NCBI GenBank assembly: GCA_039707655.1
Contig: CM077665.1
Coordinates: 307,644,486-307,708,485 of the forward strand
DNA length: 64,000 bases
Reading direction: 5' to 3'
DNA from: Elymus sibiricus
Lineage: Eukaryota > Streptophyta > Magnoliopsida > Poales > Poaceae
The translations under genes were made by a program, and so were the position numbers. Under the pieces are notes generated by a model that was given only the letters and a program-made list of their open reading frames with translations, searched no databases and was not told where the DNA came from. Positions 54,601-64,000 of the stretch are shown here, piece by piece (position 1 is the first letter of the stretch; each line of letters begins with the position of its first letter).

Positions 54601-56391
54601 TGACATATTTCTTAAACAAACGCCTATTCTTAAACACAACTTAACTGTTGATATTTTAGGGGATCCCCCTCCACTCAAGGGAGATCCCGTGTTTGAGTTA
54701 AAGACTTTACCCGATACTTTGAAATATGCCTACCTTGATGAAAAGAAGATATATCCTGTTATTATCAGTGCTAACCTTTCAGAGCATGAAGAAAAGAGAT
54801 TACTTAAAACTCTGAAGAAGCACCAGGCTGCTATTGGATATACTCTTGATGATCTTAAGGACATTAGTCCCACTCTATGTCAGCACAAGATTAATATGGA
54901 ACCGGATGCTAAACCTGTCGTTGATCATCATTGCCGCTTAAATCCTAAGATGAAGGAAGTGGTAAGAACTGAAATACTAAAGCTTCTGGAAGCAGGTATA
55001 ATTTATCCTATTGTTGATAGTAGATGGGTAAGTCATGTTCATTGTGTTCCTAAGAAAGGAGGTATAACTATTGTTCCTAATGATAAAAATGAACTTATCC
55101 CACAAAGAATAGTAACTAGTTATAGATGACGATTGATTTCAGGAAATTAAACAAAGCCACCAGGAAAGATCACTACCCTTTACCTTTTATTGATAAAATG
55201 CTAGAAAGATTATCTAAGCACACACAATTTTGTTTTCTTGATGGATATTCTGGTTTCTCTCAAATACCTGTGTCAAAAGAGGATCAAGAGAAAACTACCT
55301 TTACTTGCCCTTTTGGAACGTATGCTTATAGACGTATGCCTTTTGGTTTATGCAATGCACCTGCTACTTTTCAAAGATGTATGACTGCTATATTCTCTGA
55401 TTTTTGTGAAAAGATTATTGAGGTTTTCATGGATGACTTTTCCGTTTACGGGACTTCTTTTGATGATTGCTTGAGCAACCTTGATCGAGTTTTGCAGAGA
55501 TGTGAAGAAACTAATCTTGTCTTGAATTGGGAGAAGTGCCATTTTATGGTAAATGAAGGCATAGTGCTTGGGCATAAAATTTCTGAACGAGGTATTGAAG
55601 TGGACACAGCTAAAGTTGATGCAATTGAGAAGATGCCATGCCCAAAAGATATCAAAGGTATAAGAAGTTTCCTTGGTCATGCTGGTTTCTATAGGCGTTT
55701 CATCAAAGATTTCTCAAAGATTTCTAGGCCATTAACTAATCTTCTTCAAAAAGGTATTCCTTTTGTTTTTTATTATGATTGTGTAGAAGCTTTTGAAATA
55801 CTTAAAAAAGATTTGATTTCTGCACCCATTGTTCAACCACCTGATTGGAACTTGCCATTTGAAATTATGTGTGATGCTAGTGATTATGTTGTTGGTGCTG
55901 TTCTAGGGCAAAGAGTAGACAAGAAATTGAATGTCATCCATTATGCTAGTAAAACCCTAGATGCTACCCAAAGAAATTATGCCACCACTGAAAAGGAATT
56001 TTTAGCAGTTGTCTTTGCATGTGATAAATTTAGACCTTATATCATTGATTCTAAACTAACTATTCACACTGATCATGCTGCTATTAAATACCTTATGGAA
56101 AAGAAAGATGCTAAGCCTAGAATTATTAGGTGGGTGCTTTTGCTTCAAGAGTTTGATTTGCATACCGTTGATAGAAAGGGAGTTGAAAACCCTGTAGCAG
56201 ATAACTTGTCTAGAATGGAAAATGTTCTTGATTACCCACTGCCTATTGATGATAATTTTCCCGATGAACAACTTTCTGCTATAAATACTTCATGTAGCAC
56301 TCCTTGGTATGCTAATTATGCTAATTATATTGTTGCTAAATATATTCCACCTAGTTTCACCTATCAACAAAAGAAAAAAAATCGGTTATGA
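54601..56391 (+). pseudogene. Athila reverse transcriptase and RNase H
   Basis: The N-terminal part is in the gag frame to 55129, then a shift to the frame starting at 55126. RT has the DFRKLNKAT block and catalytic FMDD ([11 protein letters not shown]). RNase H has CDASD, TTEKE and TDHAA. The 421-codon second part is uninterrupted. At 56391 another shift leads into integrase. This is the best-preserved part of the element. Confidence 0.9.
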
Positions 56392-57633
56392 TTTATGACA
56401 TTACTTTTGGGATGACCCACATCTTTATAAAGAAGGAGTAGATGGTGTTATTAGACATTGTATACCTGAGCTTGAACAGGAACATATTTTAAGAAAGTGT
56501 CATTCTGAGCCTTACAGAGGACACCATGCTGGTGACAGGACTGCACACAAGGTATTACAATCTGGTTTTTATTGGCCTACTCTTTTCAAAGATGCTCGTA
56601 AGTATGTCCTTTCATGTAATGAATATCAAAGAGTTGGTAACATTAGTAAACGTCAGGAAATGCCTATGAACTATTCACTTTCCATTGAACCATTCGATGT
56701 TTGGGGTTTTGACTTTATGGGACCTTTTCCTTCCTCAGATAGGTATACTCATATTTTAGTTGCTGTTGATTACGTTACTAAGTGGGTAGAGGCTATTCCA
56801 ACTAGTAGTGCTGATCATAACACCTCTATTAAAATGCTTAAGGAAATTATTTTTCGGAGGTTTGGAGTCCCTAGATACTTAATGACTGATGGTGGTTCAC
56901 ATTTTATTCATGGTGCTTTTCGTAAACTTCTAGCTAAATATGATGTTAACCATATAATTGCATGACCATATCACCCTCAGTCTAATGGCCAGGTTGAATT
57001 GAGCAATCGAGAACTAAAATTAATCTTGCAAAAGACTGTCAATAGATCTAGGAAGAATTGGTCTAAGAAACTAGACGATGCTCTTTGGGCTTATAGAACT
57101 GCTTATAAGAACCCCATGGGGATGTCCCGTATAAAATGGTGTATGGGAAAGCTTGTCAGTTTCCTCTTGAACTAGAACATAAGGCTTATTGGGCAATTAA
57201 GGAACTGAATTATGATTTTAAACTTGCCGGTGAAAAGAGGTTATTTGATATTAGCTCACTAGACGAATGGAGGGCACAAGCCTATGAGAATGCTAAGTTG
57301 TTTAAAGAAAAGGTTAAAAGATGACATGACAAAAGTATTCAAAAGCGGGAATTCAATGTAGGGGACCTTGTGCTTTTGTACAATTCTCGTTTCAGATTTT
57401 TTGCAGGAAAACTCTTATCCAAATGGGAAGGTCCATACGTTGTCGAAGAGGTCTACCACTCCGGTGCTATAAAATTTAATAACTTCGAAGGCAAAAACCC
57501 GAGAGTGGTGAATGGGCAAAGAATCAAGCATTATATTTCAGGTACACGCATTAATGAAGAGACTAATGTCATCCAAGTAATAACACCGGAAGAACACATA
57601 TGTGAAGCCTTCCAAAACACTCCAGAAACCTGA
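56392..57633 (+). pseudogene. Athila integrase
   Basis: HHCC finger (GHHAGDRT, then CNEYQ, where the last Cys is Tyr), core D in FDFMGP, D in MTDGGSHF and E in [13 protein letters not shown] stands at 56963-56965, shifts occur at about 57130, and a further TGA at about 57322. The C-terminus (57370-57633) has the KWEGPY motif. Nonfunctional. Confidence 0.87.
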
Positions 57634-57964
57634 AAAGGGGTAGGTATGTGGTACGGTAAGCAAACCGACTCCAAAAATTCCATAAAATAATTTCTGTTGG
57701 TTTTAGTATTTTAGAAAAATTCCAAAAGTAAAACGGAGTCAGGGGGACCCACGAGGTAGGCACAAGCCAACAGAGCGCCCCCCTGGGGCACGCCCTGATG
57801 GCTTGTGCGGCCCTCGTGTGCCTCCCCGACTCCGATTTCTTCCCGAACACGTATTCTAACCTAGAAAAAATCATTATATATACTCCCGTATGTTTTGACC
57901 ACCGCATCGCGAGTTTCTCTTATGTTCTTGTTTTGAGCTGTTTTTCTGACAGATCTAGATCGCC
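57634..57964 (+). promoter_or_regulatory. LTR-like promoter segment in front of the Athila post-pol ORF
   Basis: 57750-57820 repeats the LTR block at 51550-51610 (gcacaagccaaca, then cacgccctgatggcttgtg). A TATA box, attatatatac (about 57872-57882), follows where the LTR has its own TATA. The post-pol ORF starts 80 bp later at 57965. I read it as an internal promoter derived from, or sharing an origin with, the LTR U3. Confidence 0.6.
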
Positions 57965-58467
57965 ATGACTTCCCCAAGTTCATCTAATGACAAGTTCTTC
58001 GAGAAGGTCATCAACCCCTACTTGCCAGAGGTGATGAAGCACCCTCAAGCCATTGAGTTGCATGAGGGGTTCTCCACATCCGGGATGTCCAAGGTCCCAA
58101 GAAGGAGGGAAGTGACAAGGCCAGGCTTGCAGAAGTGGAGCAGGAGATCTTCAAGTGCCAAGGGATGGTTGTACGTGGTCTGAGTGCTAATCACTCTATG
58201 ATCACATAGTTCATCCGCGAAAACAAGATTGACATAAGGAGTGTGGGAGAAGCTCTCTTCAAGCTTCAAGAGCGGATCGAGCACCTCCAAGATCAAATAT
58301 ATGAAATCCAAACTCAGAACTGTGAGTATGAATCTAGCTTTAAAAGGATGAGCCTTGCTGCTGATTTCAGGATTCCGGAGAGAAGAGTTTCTTTCCATGA
58401 CGGGGAACCCATGCCTTGGAAGATGGAGGAGTTCCGCACACCACAACCATCACCAAAGAACACTTGA
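57965..58467 (+). pseudogene. Athila post-pol ORF, broken
   Basis: Starts at ATG 57965, runs 72 codons to TGA at about 58181, and resumes in another frame to 58467. The second part has a probable coiled coil (about 58243-58340, LQERIEHLQDQI) and a short basic tail. It sits where Athila elements may carry an env-like ORF, but I see no signal peptide or membrane helix. Function unknown. Confidence 0.6.
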
Positions 58468-58649
58468 GTACATGGGTATGGGCACAACCCCTAGCTTGTT
58501 CCAAGCTTTGGGGAGGCGCCCCGGTATCGTATCACCATCACATATGACCATCATCTTTTATTTTAGTTTGATCCTTAGTTATTTCGTGGATTAGAGAAAT
58601 AAAGTTTCAGATTTGCTTTTCTTAGGATTTTGGTTTGAGATCTACCTAT
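58468..58649 (+). repeat. Athila 3' non-coding, up to the Tat2 insertion
   Basis: Short AT-rich stretch with no ORF, ending in cctat (58645-58649), the candidate TSD of Tat2. The right-hand partner lies outside the window. Confidence 0.6.
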
Positions 58650-59132
58650 TGTCGGTGTCAAAACCGGCGGATCTCGGGTAGGGGGTCCCAAACTATGAAT
58701 CTGGGATTGATGGTTAACAGGGGACGAAGAAGACGATGTTTACCCAGGTTTGGGCCCTCGTGAGGAGGTAAAACCCTACGTACTGCTTGATTATATTGAT
58801 GAGTATGATGGTTACAGATTCGATCTACCTCGAGATCAAATGAGCTAAACCCTAGATGAGTTGACTTGTCCCTCTATGAACTAACCCCCCAGGTTTATAT
58901 AGACACCAGGGGTACCTAGGGTTACACATGATAGGTTTCCATCCGTCCATAGATACACCCATTCTTTCTCTCTAGACTTGGAGGTCACGCCAAGTCTTCC
59001 CGAGCCTTCCCTTTTGAACATGGGATTGTCCTGTAGTTCGGCCTTCCTGCAACTGCCACAGAGCGGCCCACCGAGGCGGCCCACCAGAGGTGAACCAACG
59101 GCCCGAGGACCCCTTAGTCCCGGACTCCCTCA
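58650..59132 (-). repeat. Tat2 3' LTR (483 bp)
   Basis: From tgtcggtgtcaaaaccggcg to cggactccctca on plus. These are the termini of a common Triticeae gypsy LTR. A minus-strand TATA box is at about 58892-58902. Next to it, agtagcccctgaac is the complement of the purine tract. Confidence 0.82.
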
Positions 59133-59722
59133 GTAGCCCCTGAACTAGCCTCCAACGCCGGGCTTCATGACATTTTAGCTTCGTACGTCCAAAGTATCTG
59201 GCTTGCGGGGTGAGTTCCTTTCCTCCCCTTTATATCCAGCTGATACCAGTTTGGCCGCCGATGATACCCTGCTTTCCGAACATACATTGCTTAGCCTCGA
59301 AGGCCAAAACGCCTGAGTATGAACAGTGCCTCACCTGACAATTTTTCTGACGAAAGGTCAAGACAGGCCACGGCCACTTAGCGAGTTATAAAAACTTGAT
59401 GTGAGGTTCGAGGCCGCCCTTTCATTGGCACTTCTTATCAACACGAATATCGTGCCCCATTTTCCACGGGATACGATTTAATGATCTGGGTTATCCCACG
59501 TGCGCATAACGGCGCGGTTGCTTCGGGAAATGACGCATTCCGCAGCACAGTAAGAGGACTCTTGGTATTACGGTCTTCCATAAAAGGGAGAAAATCCCCA
59601 AAGCCTCCATACGCTCCTCAGATTCAAGCTCGCCCTCTCGACCTCCTTCGCTACAAGCGCACAAATCCAATATTCTTTCAGCTCCCTCCAAACCACCTTT
59701 CCCCTCTCCCCAAGCTCGGCCA
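59133..59722 (+). promoter_or_regulatory. Tat2 accessory gene promoter and leader
   Basis: About 590 bp with no gene. A TATA-like cataaaagg (about 59579-59587) precedes a CT-rich leader (about 59600-59720) ending at the ATG 59723. It is comparable in layout to the Tat1 antisense promoter, though the sequences are not obviously alike. Confidence 0.55.
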
Positions 59723-62700
59723 TGGCCGACTCAGGCTTGCAGGGCAAGTGGGAGGCTCATGCGTTACCGACAACGACATCCAGGAGTTGAAGCGCGCCGG
59801 CTACCTCCTGGTCGACATCGTCCACCGCGCCCCCGAGGCTGGCCAAGTGGTGCCTACGCCAAAGCCCGGAGAGTGGGTGGTGTTCATTCCCCATTTCATC
59901 CGGGGACTGAGATTCCTACTGCACCCCTTTGTAAGGGGCCTGATGTTCTTCTATGGGTTAGATTTTCATGATCTCCCACCGAACTCCATTATGCATATAT
60001 CGGCCTTTATCGTCGTTTGCGAGGCCTTTTTATGGGTCCAGCCGCATTTCGGTTTATGGCTAAAGGTCTTCAACTTCAAGTCAAAGACTGTAAATAGCCA
60101 GCATGCAGATTGCGGAGGGGCGGTGATCAGCAAGCTTCCGCGGGTAGAGTGGCCGGAGGGCACCTTCATCGACACCGTCAAGGTCTGGCAAAAAGAGTGG
60201 TTCTACATCACCGAACCACGAGGTGCAGACTGGGCGGCGCTTTCCGAGTTTAGATCCGGACCCCCCACGAGGCTGACCTCATGGATCAAGAAAGGCCTGG
60301 ACTGGGGGTCGGCCACAGAAGTGAAGGCGCTGCAGAAACACATCACACAGATGCTAGAAGCAAACGTCGAGCTGACCAACGTGGTCCAGGTCATGCTCCG
60401 CCGCTGTCTCCTCCCCTGCCAGCACCAGGCTACCCCAATGTGGGCCTACAAGCTTGACAACCCTCCCACCGTGCGCAAGCTTTACCGCACTACCCAGGAG
60501 AAGCTGTCGAAGGCGTTGTTCAAGCCCCAGAAGGATTGGCCGGCCGAGGAGGAAGACACCGGCCTGGACGCCGAAAACCCTCAGCTCAAGGTATAGCAAA
60601 GTTTCTACTTTTATCCTCGGGATCTATATTTTAGCAAGGATTTTAACTTCTTCTTCTTCGCCTTCATAGAACTGGCTGGACAAGGCCTTGCGGATTAATG
60701 GCCTAGCCCCGCTGCTCGAAGACCCCAGATCGGCCCTGTTGACGGCGGTGCTGGTCGTGGCGCCGTATTCGGTGCCAGAGAAGAAAGAGAAGAAGAACAA
60801 AGGCGAGAAGAAGGAGGTACGAGAGGGCCTCCGCCCAAGAGGTCCTCCGGACGCTAGGTCCGGGGAGACCCAGGCCTCCTCTGTTGACGAGGAGGAACAC
60901 ATAGAGGAAGGGGGGAGGTGGACTCCCCCCAGACAAGGAAGAGGGCGGCGTCTGTCGACGCCGAGGAGGATCCAGCTCCCCCCGCCACGAAGAGATCCTG
61001 CAGGGCCAAAGTGGTCCTGCCCGGTGATAGCCCGGACTCTGATGAGGAATCCGAGGCCTTCGAGAGTGTCCCCCAGAGGAACCCCAGGGTTAAGCCCCCG
61101 GCCCAGAGGTACTGAATCCAAACACTTTATGGTATACTCATACGAAGTTTTTGTTACTAACCGGATAAACGTTCTCCGTATTGCAGCTCGGCCCACGATC
61201 TCCCGACCGAACAGGTCTCAGAGGGGGACCCCCCGCCCGCCGAGCTGGCAGAGAGCGGGACTGCGTCCCATACCTCTCCCCCTCAGGACGCTGAAGAGGC
61301 CGCGGAGGTGATATCCCGCCAGACCCCTCCCAGGCCGAACACTAGGGGTGAGAAGGTCATGACCGAGGTTCATATCTCGGCGATCGAAGACCAGGAGGTC
61401 GAACCCCTCCTGGCAGGCAAAGAGGGAGGCCATGATTCGTCGGAGCTCCCTCCGAAGACGGCCCCGGAGACCTCTATGCCTCCGACGTCGTCGACCCTGC
61501 CTCCCCAAGAAGGGAGAGCAGAAGTGACACCACCGGTGCCGCCCGTGATAGAGCAGGCCGCAATCGGGTGGCCAGCCATGATGGAGGAAGCTTTGTCTAG
61601 CTCCTCCATCGCCGAAGATCACCGCACCCTTATGGGTGCGGTTTTGCAAGGCATTCGGTCCGTTGATAGCGGACTGAAGGAGGCCTTCAGCGGTCTATTG
61701 GCGGGCTTCAAGGTAAGCCATGTAATATTCTTTTCACGAGGACAAATTTTTTTGTGAGGTTATGCATTCCTTATAGGTATAGTAGCCCCCGAGCCGTGGG
61801 TGAGTATGAAAAACTTGCCCGGGGGTCAAAGAACTTAAAGTCACGATTAAAGCAATTCGTGACTCTTGAAATTTTAACAGTTTCGGAGATGATTTGGAGG
61901 AGGGTCTAGGACCAACAGCTCGGAAGTTTGTTTCACAGAAGTTGTTTTGCAGGCCTCGTCTTCAGTGGTGGCCGCCAACACCATGGAATTGGCCAAGCTG
62001 AACCGGAAGCTCAAGAGTTCCGATGAGGAGCTTGACCGCCTGAACAAACGGTTTGACGAAATGCAAAGTAAGTTTGAATTATACTGCTAAGACCTTTTTA
62101 TTCCTCATTAATTGAGGTTTTCGGGCTTTCATTCCTGAGATCTTTGTTTCCCATTGTGTCTGCGGCCGTAAACGCCGAGGTTAAGAACCTCAAGGCCGAG
62201 CTGAAGAGGGCCAAGCAGGAGGCCGCCGACCATAAGACGGTGGCCGAATGAGCGGCTGCCGAATTGAGCTCGCTGAAGGTTGATAGCGGTAAGCACGAAG
62301 CTCGAGTGGCCGAGGTGCAGCAGGAGCTCCAGGATGCAAGCACTAAGTGGAAGGCCCTTGAGCAAAAGACCAAGGACCAAGCGGCCGAGCTGTCCTTGCT
62401 GTCCTCTGAGCTAAAATCGGAGCGCGTAGATAGGCGGTCTTTTGAAGAAGAACTTCGCCAAGTCAGGATGATCACAGATGGTAAGCCGTACTTACTGCAA
62501 TGTGCCTTTGGTGGTAACAGGTTTGCCCATCTCACACGGCTGTGGCATTCCTCAGGCGCCTTTACGGATCTCCCGAGGAGTGCAGCGGACGTGGCCAAGC
62601 ACTTTGTGACTCGTGATGGGGATGTGGAACAGAGTCTGTTCTGGGCGCAATTTTAGACCCCCAAGCCCCGCCCCCTTCTCAGCTATCAAATGAAGCAGCT

Positions 62701-63040
62701 AATGGAGTTGCATAGGATGGTGGAGCCAGCCTTGAAGGACCTATGCATTCGGCTATGGCCTGCGGAGCCACTACCGAGCAGCTATTTTGGCCTAGTGCAG
62801 AAGCTTTGCGATGCCGCGCCCCGGATTGAGGTCCTGAAGCGCTCTGTATGCATTGAGGGAGCTCAGATGGCCTTTGCGAGGACCATGATGCATTGGCTAG
62901 GGGTGAAGCCGTTCGAGATGGCTACTGCGCCCCCGCCTCCTCGGAAGGAACATAGGCGCCCCGAGCTTTACTTCCCCGCTGCGATGGAAGGTGCTTGGTC
63001 GATAGAGACCCAATGCCCCAAGGATGTAATTTACAAATGA
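59723..63040 (+). pseudogene. Tat2 accessory gene (gypsy-type transposon family), multi-exon, broken
   Basis: Proposed exons: 59723-60590, 60670-61108, 61187-61712, 61953-62067, about 62150-62480, 62556-63040. Exon 1 carries the Transposase_28-like domain (FIPHFIRGL, NSIMHISAFI, WFYITEPRG). Later exons are acidic/Pro-rich, then coiled coil (about 61990-62470), then a helical C-terminal domain. Breaks: a frameshift at about 59750 just after the start, a shift at about 60915, TGA at 62249-62251, TAG at 62654-62656, and a lost AG before exon 5. It is the same kind of gene as the intact one in Tat1, on the strand opposite to its element. Confidence 0.78.
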
Positions 63041-64000
63041 GCACATTATTGTGTGACCAATGAATATTTCGTTTTATAATGCATATGCACAGTTTATCAT
63101 GCTTTTAAGATTTGAATTATTTTGACTCATGTGTGGCCATTTGGAATTGAAAGTTGCCAGTCGTCGGCTTTAGCCCCCATGTAAATATTACAAGAGGTGT
63201 TCCGACCTCCGCAACATTACCCTTAGCTGAAATATCGGAGCCCAGAGGCGATGGTGCGAGAGGGGGGAACAAGGCAATCGGACTATGTGGCTTTAGTGCT
63301 TTCACTTAGCCATAGGAGCTTGACTGTGGGGGCTGGTTACTAGCCCCCAGTGTTTTGTGATATTCGGATATACCGAGGTTAAGACCATTACCACATGGTT
63401 TGTGAAGGTACAAAACCCTCGTATGACACGGAATAACCTCCATCGATTTGAGTTTGACAGTTGTGCTCGGATCGCAGACCGGTTCTCGCTTATTATGACA
63501 GTCGGTTTTCGGCTTTGTTGTGGCGCCCCGCCTGATTACCACTGTAGCCAGACGGTCGCCACGCATGCCAGCCTAGAAAATCACCCTGGCATGCGCGTTA
63601 CAACAAGTATCATGAACACAGGCATTTCTATTAAGGCAGCATGGTCTTGGTGCGGCTCCAATCCACAGGGATCTGACTGGGTTACTCTCCTAGCCCGCGA
63701 ACGCTCCGGCTCCTCGTCGACGGACGATGGATCCTTATGTGAACCTGGCCACGTTAAAGGCCGCTGAGTACTTTTGAATGTACTCACAAGCAAACCAAAC
63801 TAACATATAAACCAAGCAAAGCAATCCATGGCATTCAAGCATGCATTTGTTATTAGAGCAATATTAATTATCATGGCATAACAGGATTATCTAGCAAGAT
63901 AACTACTGAAGTAAATACAGTAAAGTAAAGCATACTAAGTAAATATTCCATACTCCGAACATTCTCACGATCCAATCTGAATCTGATCCAAATCCAATCC
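63041..64000 (-). repeat. Tat2 non-coding region after the accessory gene
   Basis: No convincing ORF on either strand. AT-rich sequence after the accessory stop is followed by a stretch with gtgggggctggttactagcc (about 63326-63345), similar to the purine-tract-like repeats in Tat1. From about 63780 it is AT-rich sequence leading off the window. Confidence 0.6.

Larger units (their letters stand above)
51275..58649 (+). mobile_element. Athila-lineage gypsy retrotransposon, 5' LTR to post-pol region
   Basis: Plus-strand element inserted in G. It has a 5' LTR, a tRNA-Asp primer site, gag, protease, RT-RNase H, integrase, an internal LTR-like segment and a post-pol ORF. It is broken at 58649 by Tat2, so its 3' LTR should lie beyond the window. 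LTR termini (tgatacgtcc...gtcatca) and the Asp primer match Triticeae Athila families (Fatima/Sabrina/WHAM group; exact name uncertain). Coding regions carry many stops and shifts. Confidence 0.88.
58650..64000 (-). mobile_element. Tat-lineage gypsy Tat2, 3' end (minus strand, truncated by window)
   Basis: Left boundary tgtcggtgtc at 58650. The orientation is minus because the LTR TATA (plus 58892-58902, tttatatag) and the purine tract beside the LTR read that way. The pol region is beyond 64000. Visible here are the 3' LTR, a plus-strand (antisense to the element) accessory gene and untranslated sequence, the same plan as Tat1. Confidence 0.8.

Noticed and set aside
1..64000. Host protein genes, tRNA or rRNA
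   Set aside because: Every long frame is assigned to a retroelement or overlaps one. The tRNA-like strings are primer-binding sites only.

Overview
This window is intergenic DNA from a large grass genome, almost certainly Triticeae (wheat, Aegilops, rye or barley). I see no host gene, tRNA or rRNA. Essentially every base belongs to nested LTR retrotransposons: long-LTR LARD, Sirevirus-type copia, Tat-lineage gypsy and Athila-lineage gypsy. Boundaries were set from terminal TG..CA dinucleotides, 5-bp target-site duplications (TSDs), primer-binding sites, polypurine tracts and interrupted reading frames. Family names are from memory and tentative; lineage calls rest on visible domains and architecture.

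Layout, left to right: (1) 1-904, end of an Athila-type (Sabrina-like) LTR. (2) 905-3092, gypsy 'G' copy A, a decayed gag-protease-RT fragment. (3) 3093-47105, a minus-strand copia element, 'C1', inserted in G. C1 is split by three later insertions: a LARD at 3212-16558 (Sukkula-like, 4.4-kb LTRs, no coding capacity, TSD caagt), a related non-autonomous copia 'C2' at 20832-30615 (TSD gtttg), and a very young Tat-lineage gypsy 'Tat1' at 31904-45142 (TSD gtaag, two LTR differences in 543 bp). (4) 47061-47147, a scrambled junction. (5) 47148-51274, G copy B, interrupted at the same base as copy A by a solo LTR of the C1 family (49336-50948, TSD caagg). (6) 51275-58649, a plus-strand Athila element. 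(7) 58650-64000, the left end of a minus-strand Tat element, 'Tat2', which continues beyond the window.

Inferred history: G inserted first and C1 inserted into G. LARD, C2 and Tat1 then inserted into C1. The G plus C1-LTR segment was tandemly duplicated, and one copy collapsed to a solo LTR that still carries a 51-bp footprint of the LARD.

Three observations stand out. First, the copia LTRs carry an array of 13-bp dyads, TCGGT-N3-ACCGA. They are arranged in pairs 23 bp apart, repeated every 65 or 74 bp, just upstream of the TATA box. The same paired module recurs inside C2 around a second TATA box in front of an accessory ORF. Second, Tat1 carries an antisense accessory gene with its own TATA box and six coding exons whose splice phases all fit, giving 911 codons without a break. 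Third, the Athila element has a copy of its own LTR promoter sequence in front of its post-pol ORF. In all three lineages, accessory proteins downstream of pol appear to have dedicated promoters and coiled-coil segments.
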